A stretch of 22,144 nucleotides of DNA from Gemmatimonadota bacterium (GCA_019348475.1 JAHWJJ010000011.1:1-22144), one strand, 5' to 3'. Numbered from the stretch's first letter, positions 12,880-21,344 are shown. Numbers and translations are program-made. The notes: generated by a model from the sequence alone, not told the origin.

Positions 12880-13101
12880 TTGCGAGCTACAATCTGTCTC
12901 AGTTTGTGTGCGGCGCTCCTGGCCGGCTGCGGCGCTGGCGACGGCGACCCGTGCCCGGCGGAGCGCCAGGCGCTGAACGACGCGTACACCGCGATCCTGC
13001 GCGACTGGCGCGCCGTGGAGGAGTTGACCACCGCCCAGCGCGATTCAGTGCAGCGCGCGCTGGAGGCGCGGATGGACGCGCTGCCGGAACCCTGCACGTG
13101 A
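12880..13101 (+). CDS. Small helical lipoprotein
   Basis: A 73-aa protein that starts at TTG 12880, with GGAAAGG a few nt upstream. The signal peptide RATICLSLCAALLAG leads to the lipobox LLAGC, making Cys17 the lipid-modified residue. The mature part is almost all helix (AERQALNDAYTAILRDWRA, then ELTTAQRDSVQRALEARMD), framed by Cys25 and Cys72, which could bridge the two ends of a helical hairpin. It is likely anchored in the outer or inner membrane facing the periplasm. It heads a rightward group of small envelope genes; a phage exclusion or lysogenic-conversion role, or a spanin-like role, is possible but not shown. Confidence 0.65.
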   Translation: MRATICLSLCAALLAGCGAGDGDPCPAERQALNDAYTAILRDWRAVEELTTAQRDSVQRALEARMDALPEPCT

Positions 13102-13111
13102 GCCGACTCCG

Positions 13112-13459
13112 ATGGCTGAACTTTCCGATGCCCTGCTGACACGCTGTGCGACCGCCTTGCTGGAGGGCAGGCCTGTGCGCCGCGTCCGCGCGTTCCTGGT
13201 GGAACAGGGCGTGCCACCGCACGAAATTGAGGCCGCACTCGCACTGCTGCGGCGAGACGCCCGGAAGCACCACATGCAGATGGCGCGAGGTGACATCATC
13301 TTCGGAACCATCGTGTTTAGCGCGGGAGCCGCTGTCTCGTTGTGGCTCTCCAACCTGTCGGCCGACACCTATACCGTAATGATGACGGGCCTGTTGGTTG
13401 TCGGGGCCGGATGCACCGCGCGCGGGCTGTGGCGCCTCGTGCTCGCAGTGACGCAGTGA
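13112..13459 (+). CDS. Small two-helix membrane protein
   Basis: A 115-aa protein with ATG at 13112, 10 nt after the lipoprotein stop; no strong ribosome site is seen, so it may be coupled. Residues 1-55 are a soluble, helical, charged domain (LTRCATALLEGRPVRRVRAFLVE, in two pieces, then PPHEIEAALALLRRDARK) reminiscent of small regulatory helix bundles. Two transmembrane segments follow: DIIFGTIVFSAGAAVSLWL (61-79) and YTVMMTGLLVVGAGCTARG (87-105). Topology suggests both ends in the cytoplasm. A holin is conceivable from size, but the cytoplasmic domain and company of a lipoprotein and a secreted protein favour an envelope or exclusion function. Family unknown. Confidence 0.65.
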   Translation: MAELSDALLTRCATALLEGRPVRRVRAFLVEQGVPPHEIEAALALLRRDARKHHMQMARGDIIFGTIVFSAGAAVSLWLSNLSADTYTVMMTGLLVVGAGCTARGLWRLVLAVTQ

Positions 13460-13506
13460 GCCGCGGCCCCCGGCGGTCTGGAAACCGTGCAATCGGGAAG
13501 AGAGTC

Positions 13507-13941
13507 ATGAATCTCAGGCGCTTGGTGCTTTCCCTTCTCGTCTTCCCAATGGCGCTGGGGGTGGCTGGAGCCAGCCACGCGGCACAGGACCGCTGGCGCA
13601 CGGTGTATGCGGAGGATGGGCGGGTGGAAATCGCCTTTGATTCGCAGACTGCCGCGTCCCATGGGCGGGGGCTGTACCGCATATGGGTGAGGTGGCGATG
13701 GGCGGAGCCACAGACCCAAAACAATGGAACGAAGTACGACCTTCGGATCGAACAGCGAGATGTGAATTGCTCCACGCGGGAGTATAATGTGAGGCGGGTG
13801 CAGCACTTCTTCGCCGGTACTAATGTGTACAGCGGTGACTGGAGTGACGAACGGGATGTGAAATGGACCCAGCCTACGCCCGAGTCGTTGGCAGAGGCTC
13901 TCGTCACCGGTTTCTGTACGTCCCGCCACCGGCCCGCGTGA
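13507..13941 (+). CDS. Secreted protein resembling surface-adhesin E domain
   Basis: A 144-aa protein starting at ATG 13507 with GGAAGAG nearby. It has a clear Sec signal peptide (LRRLVLSLLVFPMALGVAG, cleavage near ASHA/AQD at 25-26). The mature domain starts RWRTVYAEDGRVEIAFDSQT, with strands RIWVRWRWAEP and YDLRIEQRDVNC, then YSGDWSDERDVKWTQPTPESLAEALVTGFC. This layout (start 'W..v', a Tyr/Lys strand before 'dC..r', then a 'P.S..e.l...vC' end, Cys88 and Cys137 probably paired) resembles the small Adhesin_E-type domain found in many Gram-negative secreted proteins. The match is by pattern only. Its stop overlaps the next gene's GTG. Confidence 0.65.
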   Translation: MNLRRLVLSLLVFPMALGVAGASHAAQDRWRTVYAEDGRVEIAFDSQTAASHGRGLYRIWVRWRWAEPQTQNNGTKYDLRIEQRDVNCSTREYNVRRVQHFFAGTNVYSGDWSDERDVKWTQPTPESLAEALVTGFCTSRHRPA

Positions 13942-14273
13942 GCCGTCGCCCCAGCGCCCCCGTAGACACCGCCATCCGCGCCCTCTGCCAGCGCCTGCGC
14001 GCCATCCGCGAGAATTACGGCGGTGAAGGGCTCGCGCTCAGGCCGTGGGCGGCCCTGCTGGGGGAGCGCGGCTACCCCCTTGACTTCACGACCGTAGGAG
14101 ATTGGGAAAGGGGGCGCACCGCCGTTCCCGCCTCCTACGTGCTGATGGTGCACCGGATTTCCAACGTGTCCGTCGAGTGGATCATGACCGGCGAGGGCCC
14201 CGCGCCTTCCTGGGCGGGCTTCGCGGAGGCGCGGGCGCAACGTCTTCAGGCGGCAGAGCGTCCATCTTCGTGA
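13938..14273 (+). CDS. Second phage repressor-type HTH protein
   Basis: A 111-aa protein starting at GTG 13938 in a GTGA overlap with the secreted-protein stop. DTAIRALCQRLRAIRENYG, then ALRPWAALLGERGYPLDFTT, VGDWERGRTAVPASYVLMVH and VEWIMTGEGP form the layout of the CI-repressor type helix-turn-helix, in which the 'W E.GR..P..Y' recognition helix and the 'W..TGEG' end are typical. No oligomerisation or protease domain follows. It could be a Cro-like partner of the main repressor, or regulate only the envelope gene group whose last gene it is. Confidence 0.75.
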   Translation: MSRRPSAPVDTAIRALCQRLRAIRENYGGEGLALRPWAALLGERGYPLDFTTVGDWERGRTAVPASYVLMVHRISNVSVEWIMTGEGPAPSWAGFAEARAQRLQAAERPSS

Positions 14274-14283
14274 GGGTGAATCG

Positions 14284-14520
14284 TCATGGCGTCTCCGGCG
14301 GATCAGTGGCGCGGCGGGCGCCCCGCGAAGGCTCCGCCATCAGCGAGCCCGCGTTGGAGAGCAGCAGCCCGGCGGCCGCGAGCGCCTGCGGCAACATCTC
14401 CGCATCGCCGCGCACGATGGGGATGAGTACGGCGACGACCGCCCCCACCACCAGCAGTGATGCGAGGAAGCCGGTGCCGAGGGCCCGCAGGTCACGGACG
14501 GTGCGAATCAGCGGGCTCAT
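14284..14520 (-). CDS. Small membrane protein, lysis-cassette candidate
   Basis: A 78-aa protein; ATG 14520 overlaps the previous TGA (ATGA) and has AGGCGG 7 nt upstream. One strong transmembrane segment (TGFLASLLVVGAVVAVLIPIV, about 17-37, given here in part) and a weaker hydrophobic helix (LPQALAAAGLLLSNAGSL, about 43-60) suggest one or two membrane passes. Small size, position after the late virion genes and pairing with another small membrane gene fit a holin, but no family is recognised and no endolysin is visible beside it. Confidence 0.6.
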   Translation of the reverse strand: MSPLIRTVRDLRALGTGFLASLLVVGAVVAVLIPIVRGDAEMLPQALAAAGLLLSNAGSLMAEPSRGARRATDPPETP

Positions 14521-14855
14521 GAGCGGTCCGCCTGTCGTCGGGGTGGGCGCTCGCCGCGGACCCGTTCTGGCGAATCCTGACGGAACGCGGACCACAGGTT
14601 GTTGATGTCGTCTTCCATCGTTCTTAGCTCCGCCCGCATGGATGCTTGACCCCGAAGTGCTTCCGTCACCTGTTTCTCCACCGCCAGCATCCGCTCCGGC
14701 AGCGCCTCCGTCCGCGAGTCAATCCGCGACAGGTACCAGGACAGGCGCCACGCGGCGCCGATCAGCACCACCACCGTCACCAACGAGAGGGCGGTTTCGC
14801 TGCTGATGACGGGCTGCTGCGCTCCCGCTTGGGCGGCGATGATGAGGAGCCCCAT
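14517..14855 (-). CDS. Membrane-anchored coiled-coil protein, possible lysis gene
   Basis: A 112-aa protein with ATG at 14855 in a TGATG overlap with the large virion gene. A short hydrophobic N-terminus (GLLIIAAQAGAQ) is followed by a transmembrane helix (LSLVTVVVLIGAAWRLSWYL, about 24-43) and then a charged coiled coil (SRTEALPERMLAVEKQVTEA, then MRAELRTMEDDINNLWSAF), ending in an Arg-rich tail. This resembles i-spanins and small phage membrane proteins in general shape. It is coupled to both neighbours, so it is co-expressed with late genes. Function inferred only from topology and place. Confidence 0.6.
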   Translation of the reverse strand: MGLLIIAAQAGAQQPVISSETALSLVTVVVLIGAAWRLSWYLSRIDSRTEALPERMLAVEKQVTEALRGQASMRAELRTMEDDINNLWSAFRQDSPERVRGERPPRRQADRS

Positions 14856-17800
14856 CAGCGGGGGCCTGCGGCGGGGGGCTGGAGCCGGGCGGAGACTTCG
14901 TTGTTCAGCTCGATCAGCAACTGCCGCTTCTCCTCGGGCGTGTGTTCCCTTGACGCATGGATGGCCCGCCGAATCTCCCCCGCCTGTTTCAGCACCTCAC
15001 TCTGCGGCTTCAGGTCGTAGTACGCGCGCACCTCCTGCTCATGGCGCCGGAAGAAGTCCTCCGCGGCGTCGTCGTCCCCCCGCTTGATCAGCTCCAGCAG
15101 CCCCGTCCGCGCGCGCTCGGCACGCTCGAAGCGGCGACGCAGGGTCGTTTCCTGATCCGTGGTCTGGTCCGGACGGGTCATGAACCGCCCCACCAGCGGC
15201 GCGGCCTTCTGCGGGGGCGCGGGGCGGTCATCCACCCCCGCCGCGCGCGCGCCGCGGGACACTAGGTCCGACACCTGCTGCCCGATGGTGCCGGTGTACC
15301 CCTGGATGATGTTGTCCACCTTCTGCGGGCTCGCGCCGGTGAGCCTCCCCAGGCCAACGGCGACGCTGGAGGTTTTGTCATCGTACTGCATCTCGGTAGG
15401 CAGGCGCTCCAGCCCCGGGCGCACGACGGGCGCGGCGCGGAAAAAGTCGTGGTTCACCGCGTTCTCCAGAATCGGCTCCAGCGCGGTGGGGACCGGAAAC
15501 GTGCCCTCCGTGGTGGTCTGCATCATCGAGCGCAGCGTGAACGCCAGCTGCTCGGGGTCGCGCTGGTGGGCGAAGTCCAGCAGCCGCTCGGGCACGGAGG
15601 CGAAGATGAACCCCACCTCAAAGGGCTTCGGCACGCGCCAGAAGCCGCCGCCGGCCTTCGGCAGGAGCCAGAACATATTCCGCTCCCACTGCGGGCGCTC
15701 CCAATACTCCGGGTTGTCCTTGTTGACCGTCCACAGCGCGATTGAGGGAGCGGTGATGGTCGCTGCGCCCACCGCCCATGTGCGCGGGTTCTTCAGCATC
15801 CTCGTCAGCTTGCTCCAGCCCTGCAACTTCGCGTTGTAGAAGGCGGCGACCGCGTTCATCCCCTTCATGTCGCGGCCCTGGACGGAGAAGTCCAGCGACA
15901 CGTCGCGCGCATCGAAGACCGCCGCGGGGATCTCGCGCCCCGCCCCGCGGCTGGCCTTGTAGCGCGCCAGGCGCGGGGCCTGCTCCACCACCTGCCCGAC
16001 GCGCTGCAGCGTCTCCCACCAGGTGCGCGGGCTGATCACGTCACCAGCCCGCACGCCCTCTTTGCGGAGCATCGTAAGTACCTTGGACGCATCGTCCGGC
16101 GTCCGCGCGTAGAAGCCGAAGCCGGCCCCGCCCTCTTTCGCCCACTCGCGGTAGATGTCGTCGTCCTTCACGATGCTGCGCACGGCCGACAGGGTCCTTG
16201 CCACCTGCGGCCCCACCCCGCCGACCCCCAGCCCCACCGCCGCTCCGCGGAGCGCGCCGCCGCCGCGGTCGTTCTCGGATGCGATTCCCCCGATGGCGGC
16301 GCCCGCGGCGCTGCCAGCGAGGGCATTCCGCACGGGCAGGGTGTTCTGCGTGGCGGTCATCACGTTGTCGCGAATCGCGTTCGCGAGCATGAAGTCCGGC
16401 AGGCTGGTGACGGTCGTCTGCAGCGCCTTCTTGAAGGGGGCAAGGGTGGCCGCGACGATGCCCTGCGTGTGCGGGTCCATCGCGGCCCATGCGTTGTACA
16501 GGTCCTCGTCCTTCACCTCGAAGTACGCACGCCTTCCCTCCACGTTCGCCTCCACCACGCGCGCCGATTTCGCGGCGGTGTCCCGGTTGGGAATCCGGCG
16601 GACGAAGGCCGCGGCGGCGTCGGGGTGCTCCTCGACGATCCGCGCGACCATGTTGGACACGCGCTGCTTCGCTACCTCGCGCTCGGTCTGGTACGTATCG
16701 AGGATGGCCTGCTCGAACGGGTCTACCGTCTTCTGCTCGGCCACCACGTCCTTCATCTTCCGTACGCCCGTACCGCGGTTCACCCGCTTCCCGCCGCGCG
16801 CGCCGAACGGGTGCAGTTCCTCGCCGAAGTCGCGAACGAAGGGGATGTAGAACTCCCCCTTCGCGAGGAGCGCGTCGTACGCGTCCTTGGTGATCACGCC
16901 GTTCTCCAGCCGCCGGTCCAGCAGGTTGCGGTAGTAGCCGCGGAGTGCGTCGGCGCCCGCGCGGACCTCGGGCACATCCCCGAGGCGAGCGACCAGGCGC
17001 TGCGCCTGGTCCAGGTCCACCCCCTTCTCCGGCATCCCGTTGCGGGCCAGCTCGAGGGCGCGCTCCGCCTTCGCCAACGCGACGACGCCGTTCTCGTGGC
17101 CCCGCGCCACGTCCAGCACGCCCTCCTTGAACTCCGTGCGCAGTCGCACATCCGCGGCGCCACGCCAGCCGGCGCCGCGCGACACCTCGTGCGAGAGACT
17201 GTCGCTCCCGCCCACGTCGCGGCCGAAGCGGCGGAGCGGGTGCGCCTCGTCGAAGACGCGCGTGTAGATGTTGTGGGCGCTCTCGCCCGCCGCGTCCTTC
17301 ACCTCCGCGAGCCGACGCCACACGGGTTTACGGCCGGCCGGCGTGGCGCGCGCGACGGTCTTCAGGATGCCGAGCACGTCGGGGTCGCTCGCGTACGCAG
17401 CCGCGGGCGCCGGCGCGGCTGCGGGGCTGCCAAGCCGCGTGGCTGCCGCGCCGAGCCCAGCCCCTGCGGCCCCGCCCAGCGCCGCACCGCGGAGCCGGTT
17501 GTCCTCGTCGGCGATCCCCCCGGCGACCCCGCCCGCGCCCGCGCCGGCAAGGGTGTTCACCACGCCCTGCCGCGCAAACCCGTACACGTTCGGGTCGCGA
17601 GGGTCGAAGGCGCCGGAGTTGTCGGTGGCGCTCTTGATCTGCTCGGGACGGAAGGCCACGTACACAGCGGCCGCGTCCTCCGTGGCCGGGCTGTGCAGAA
17701 CGCCGTCGTACCCGCGCGCCTCCAGCTCCATCCGCACGGCGTCGTGGCGGGAGCGCGCGCCGGGGTAGTGCGTCGCCCAATCCTCGCCCACTTCGCGGGC

Positions 17801-19930
17801 CACCCGCTCGGCCTCCGCGCGCGGCGCGGGGTTCTTCAGCGCCAGGTGGAACGCGCGGACCTCACCCTTTCCTGCGGGCGCGTCTTTCTGCCACCCAGCC
17901 CAATACTTCGCGTCGCCAGGGTCGGCCGTGAAGAAAAAGCCGTTGTACGGCGCGTCAGGGTCCTCGGGATTGATGCGCTGGGGGTCGAAGCGGTCAAAGC
18001 CCTCGTTCGCGCTGCCGTGGTAGACGGTCAGCGGGTCGCCAGCCTCGTCGCGCACGCGGCTCTCCCCGAACCAGTTGCGGAACTGCGGCGTGTTGCGCTG
18101 ATCGCTGAGTCCCCGGACGCCGCCACCCTCCGCTGCCGGGGTGTCGGTGATCCCCAGCGACCGGCGCATTCGCGCGAGGATCGCCCGGTCCCGTTCTTTC
18201 TGGAACAGCACCTCCCGCTCTACACTTTCCTCGGGCAGTTCCACGATTCGACGCGCTGCCGCGCTGGCACTCTCTGGTGCGTCGCCCAGATGAATTAGCT
18301 GCCCCCGGTAAAATTCCACCTGCATTTGCGGGGTCCACTCGGCCTTGCCGGGGGCAAGCGCCGCAGCGTCATCTAAATCCACCTCCAGGGCGTCCAGCCA
18401 CTTTGCGTCGGTAGCGCCCGGGAGCATCTGCTTACCGGCCTTAGCGAGACCCTTTGCCTCCTCGCGGGACACGTATCGACCGGAAGTGGTGACGAAGCCC
18501 TCGTCAAGCCCCTCAATTGGCACGACGCCATATTTGTCGGCCATCGCCTCCGTCCAGTCTCCGTCATCTACGGCGCGGTTCGCTGCATCCCCGTGTGTGC
18601 CGCCTTCGTACACCTTGCCCCTGTAGCGGAGAGCGGCAGAGCGCACCCGCTCCGGGTCGCGAAGCGTCGCCTCCAGCGGGACGCGTGATCCTGTCGTACG
18701 CTCCGTTGCCGTATTGCCCACATGCTGTTCAAAAAAAAGTGGCGCCTCCACCTTGCCGTCGGGAAGTTCAGCGGGCCGCTCCGCCGCGCGTGCTCGCGCC
18801 TGAGCCGCGGCGTAGCCTTCGGCGTATACCTCCGGGTCCACGCCAGGCGGCGGCATCGGCGAGCCGAAGGGATCGGAGCCGTCCTTGAAGCCAGCGTCGA
18901 ACGAGCGCAGGTGCAGCGGCTCGCCGGGCTGCGTGGGCATCGGCGGGGGCTCGGCGGCCGCGGCCTGTGGCGTCGGTGCCTGCACCGTCTGCTCCGGTGG
19001 CGCCGCTTCCATGCGAGCGGGTCCCTGCGGCAGCGCGTTCGGATCAGGCGGCGGTCCTGCGGCCGCGGCCTGGCGGATCTGCGCACCGACGCTGCGCCCC
19101 ACGTCGGCCCCTCGCTGGATGGGGTTGGGGCGCACCGCGGCGCGGCCCGCGCGGACGCCCGCGGCGATGCCCTCCACCGCGCCGCCCGTCGCCGCATCCA
19201 GCACCAAGTCGCCCGCGACGCGGCCCGCCGGGGTCGAGGCCACGCGCTGAAGGAAAGTCGGCTGCGTGGCACCCCCGGCCGTCGCGTCGGCCAGGAACTT
19301 CGTCGTGGACGACTCCGGGTCGCCCGCCTGCGCGGCGGTGATCGGTGCAGCGACGCCCGTGTTGATCGCCGTCCGAGCGGCCGCCCCGCGAACGCCGGTG
19401 GTCGCCACGGCGGGCAGCACCCCCGCACGCGCCACCAGCGCGCCCGGCGACATGAACTGCGCCACGTCCCCAGCGAGGCGGCCGACGACGCCGCTCGCGA
19501 CTTGGCCCGCGCCCTCCGGCTCGCCGTAGAACTCGCGCATCTCCTCGCGCGAACGCTCCAGAGCGGCGGTCGCGGAGTCGATCCCCAGCAGCCGCGTCGC
19601 GCCGGCCGCCGTGCTGTAGCCCGACTCGGCCAGCCCGCGCAGCATCTGCCCGCCACCGCCCGCGGCGCGGCGGCGGTTCTCCTTCCCCTCCTCGCTGAAC
19701 GGGTTGGTGAACAGCGGGCGGCGACGAGCGGGTTCCGCGGCGGGGGGTGTGGGCGCAGGTTCCCGCCCGGCAGGAGGCCGGGCGCGCATGGCGGGCAGAG
19801 TCGGCGGGTCCGGCCCGTCGTCTTCCGTGTCGCCCGTGATGCCCGCGAACGCGTACCAGTCGGTCGCGGGCTTCCGCGCACGTTCGCGCTCGGTCGGCGG
19901 AATTCCGGCGAACTCATACCAGTCGGTCAC
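14855..19930 (-). CDS. Giant polyvalent virion protein with ART-like domain
   Basis: A 1691-aa protein, GTG 19930 (AGAGGGGG 8 nt upstream, GTGA overlap with the previous stop; GTG 19957 is an alternative). Order: two N-terminal TDWYxFAGI repeats; Ala/Gly/Pro-rich 40-345; a domain at about 615-776 starting FRNWFGESRV, LTVYHGSA (His639), FFFTADP..A.YW and ending YVAFRPEQIKSATDNSGAFD, the signature of ADP-ribosyltransferase-like domains of polyvalent phage proteins; a glycine-zipper segment about 790-833; a long helical region with GEFYIPFVRDFGEE and PDFMLANAIRDNVM like the large polyvalent-protein-associated domain (LPD38 type), interrupted by a second glycine zipper about 1201-1248. Likely packaged in the virion and ejected with DNA to modify host proteins or form a conduit. 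Enzyme activity is inferred. Confidence 0.82.
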   Translation of the reverse strand: MTDWYEFAGIPPTERERARKPATDWYAFAGITGDTEDDGPDPPTLPAMRARPPAGREPAPTPPAAEPARRRPLFTNPFSEEGKENRRRAAGGGGQMLRGLAESGYSTAAGATRLLGIDSATAALERSREEMREFYGEPEGAGQVASGVVGRLAGDVAQFMSPGALVARAGVLPAVATTGVRGAAARTAINTGVAAPITAAQAGDPESSTTKFLADATAGGATQPTFLQRVASTPAGRVAGDLVLDAATGGAVEGIAAGVRAGRAAVRPNPIQRGADVGRSVGAQIRQAAAAGPPPDPNALPQGPARMEAAPPEQTVQAPTPQAAAAEPPPMPTQPGEPLHLRSFDAGFKDGSDPFGSPMPPPGVDPEVYAEGYAAAQARARAAERPAELPDGKVEAPLFFEQHVGNTATERTTGSRVPLEATLRDPERVRSAALRYRGKVYEGGTHGDAANRAVDDGDWTEAMADKYGVVPIEGLDEGFVTTSGRYVSREEAKGLAKAGKQMLPGATDAKWLDALEVDLDDAAALAPGKAEWTPQMQVEFYRGQLIHLGDAPESASAAARRIVELPEESVEREVLFQKERDRAILARMRRSLGITDTPAAEGGGVRGLSDQRNTPQFRNWFGESRVRDEAGDPLTVYHGSANEGFDRFDPQRINPEDPDAPYNGFFFTADPGDAKYWAGWQKDAPAGKGEVRAFHLALKNPAPRAEAERVAREVGEDWATHYPGARSRHDAVRMELEARGYDGVLHSPATEDAAAVYVAFRPEQIKSATDNSGAFDPRDPNVYGFARQGVVNTLAGAGAGGVAGGIADEDNRLRGAALGGAAGAGLGAAATRLGSPAAAPAPAAAYASDPDVLGILKTVARATPAGRKPVWRRLAEVKDAAGESAHNIYTRVFDEAHPLRRFGRDVGGSDSLSHEVSRGAGWRGAADVRLRTEFKEGVLDVARGHENGVVALAKAERALELARNGMPEKGVDLDQAQRLVARLGDVPEVRAGADALRGYYRNLLDRRLENGVITKDAYDALLAKGEFYIPFVRDFGEELHPFGARGGKRVNRGTGVRKMKDVVAEQKTVDPFEQAILDTYQTEREVAKQRVSNMVARIVEEHPDAAAAFVRRIPNRDTAAKSARVVEANVEGRRAYFEVKDEDLYNAWAAMDPHTQGIVAATLAPFKKALQTTVTSLPDFMLANAIRDNVMTATQNTLPVRNALAGSAAGAAIGGIASENDRGGGALRGAAVGLGVGGVGPQVARTLSAVRSIVKDDDIYREWAKEGGAGFGFYARTPDDASKVLTMLRKEGVRAGDVISPRTWWETLQRVGQVVEQAPRLARYKASRGAGREIPAAVFDARDVSLDFSVQGRDMKGMNAVAAFYNAKLQGWSKLTRMLKNPRTWAVGAATITAPSIALWTVNKDNPEYWERPQWERNMFWLLPKAGGGFWRVPKPFEVGFIFASVPERLLDFAHQRDPEQLAFTLRSMMQTTTEGTFPVPTALEPILENAVNHDFFRAAPVVRPGLERLPTEMQYDDKTSSVAVGLGRLTGASPQKVDNIIQGYTGTIGQQVSDLVSRGARAAGVDDRPAPPQKAAPLVGRFMTRPDQTTDQETTLRRRFERAERARTGLLELIKRGDDDAAEDFFRRHEQEVRAYYDLKPQSEVLKQAGEIRRAIHASREHTPEEKRQLLIELNNEVSARLQPPAAGPR

Positions 19931-20769
19931 GGAAACAACCCCCTCTGCTTGCCCCACTCACGAAACGGGTCCGGATTGAGCAGCGCCTTGCGGCCCTCCT
20001 CCTGCCCTAGCCTCTGAAGCTGTTGGATGACCAGGTCACGCATCGGGTCACCCGGGGGTTCGGCCCGCGCCGCAGCCAGCGCCTTGTCAACGCCCCCGTG
20101 ATGCGCAACCGCGCGGGTAGCGATGTACCCGGCCTCAGCTTCGGCGCGTTCGCGCGTCGCGCGCTGGTCTGCGGCGGAGGGGCCGCCCCCGCCGCTCCGC
20201 CCGACTCCGGCCGCCTGCACCGAGTACCGCCCGCCGATGTGCGTCAGGTCGACCTTGTTCCTGCGGTCCAGGCTGTTCTCGCCGGCGGTGAATCGCTCCG
20301 TCCCCTCGCGCTCGCGGGTCTGGTGCGCAAAACCCTCTCGCCGCGCCGGCGTGGCGGGGTCACGCTCTACGTCGTATGCGTACTCCGTCCTCGTTGGCGG
20401 GCGCAGCGCCTGCGCGGCGATGTTCTTCAGATACCCGCCGATGTTGCTGGGCCGCTCCAATGCGCCCTCCAGCCCCGCCGCCGCATCGGACAGGTTGCGG
20501 CTCATGGCCTCGGTGTCCGGCCGCTCGGTGATGCTGATGCCGGTCTGCGCGCCCGCGAGGCGGCGGTTCTCGGCGGCCTCCCGCGCCGCCTGACTCAACT
20601 GGTCACGCTGGAGCCCGAGCATTCCGGTCTGGTACTCCTTCTGGTCCAGCCGCGCCTGCTCGCGCTCCTTCGCTTCGCGCTCCTGCTGCATGATGCGCAG
20701 GAGCGCGCCGCCCACGTTGTTGATGCCTTCGGACGCGGCAGTCCACGCTCCAGCGGCGGCCCGGCTCAC
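19927..20769 (-). CDS. Putative internal virion protein, helical
   Basis: A 280-aa protein starting at ATG 20769 in an ATGA overlap with the Gly-rich gene. It opens with a helix AAAGAWTAASEGINNVGGAL, then a long coiled coil rich in Glu, Arg and Gln (QQEREAKEREQARLDQKEY onward to about 75), a Pro/Thr-containing middle and an Ala-rich helical C-terminal third ending DPFREWGKQRGLF. No enzymatic motif. Its place next to the giant ejection-type protein and its composition resemble internal core or ejection proteins of short-tailed phages. That role is contextual inference. Confidence 0.65.
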   Translation of the reverse strand: MSRAAAGAWTAASEGINNVGGALLRIMQQEREAKEREQARLDQKEYQTGMLGLQRDQLSQAAREAAENRRLAGAQTGISITERPDTEAMSRNLSDAAAGLEGALERPSNIGGYLKNIAAQALRPPTRTEYAYDVERDPATPARREGFAHQTREREGTERFTAGENSLDRRNKVDLTHIGGRYSVQAAGVGRSGGGGPSAADQRATRERAEAEAGYIATRAVAHHGGVDKALAAARAEPPGDPMRDLVIQQLQRLGQEEGRKALLNPDPFREWGKQRGLFP

Positions 20770-21344
20770 GGGGCACCCGCCGGGGGCGCGGCCCCGCCCA
20801 GCCGCTGCATGAACAGTTCGAGCAGGCGCTTCCGGTCGGCGTCGTTCTTCGTCGCCTGCTGCTCCGCGAACTGCCGCTCACGGTCCGCCACGGCGCCGGC
20901 CTGGCGCCCGCCCATGATCCCGGCGCCGGTGGACATCGCTCCGGTGAGGAGCGCGGTGCGCTGCGGGTTCGCCGTCACCCAATCCGCGGCGCGCCCGATC
21001 CCGCCCAGCAGTCCCCCGCCACCGCCACCTGCGGGCGGAGCACCCGCCGCGCCGCCACCACCACCAACGAGCCGCCGCAGCGCACCGCCGGGTCCGCCGC
21101 CGGCCAGCATCTTCGCGCCGGTGCCCATGGCGTAGCCCTCGACGGCACCGCGTGCCGCCTTGCCGATGTCGCCCGTGGCCGCGCCGACGCCGAGCCCGCG
21201 CCCGACCGCTGCGCCGCCGGGACCGCCCACCAGGAAGCCCCCCGCCGTCCCCGCCTCGTCCAGGATGCTCCGGCCGAATACCTTCCGCCTGATGCTGCCC
21301 TTCGGCATCGTAGTCGCGCGCTGGATGAACCTTCCGAGTCCCAT
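20766..21344 (-). CDS. Glycine-rich putative virion protein
   Basis: A 192-aa protein with ATG 21344 and a strong AGGAGG 5 nt upstream. Residues about 28-130 are extremely Gly/Ala-rich with zipper-like spacing (GTAGGFLVGGPGGAAVGRGL, then LLGGIG), a pattern able to insert into membranes. After a second Gly-rich helix (TALLTGAMSTGAGIMGGRQA) comes a coiled coil (VADRERQFAEQQATKNDADR) and a basic/Pro tail. It resembles small ejection proteins in composition. Stop overlaps the next ATG. Specific function not identified. Confidence 0.6.
   Translation of the reverse strand: MGLGRFIQRATTMPKGSIRRKVFGRSILDEAGTAGGFLVGGPGGAAVGRGLGVGAATGDIGKAARGAVEGYAMGTGAKMLAGGGPGGALRRLVGGGGGAAGAPPAGGGGGGLLGGIGRAADWVTANPQRTALLTGAMSTGAGIMGGRQAGAVADRERQFAEQQATKNDADRKRLLELFMQRLGGAAPPAGAP

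Noticed and set aside
16469..20017. Plus-strand frames of about 600 and 430 codons opposite the giant protein
   Set aside because: The minus-strand protein has recognisable domains and coupled start/stop signals; the plus frames have shadow-type composition.
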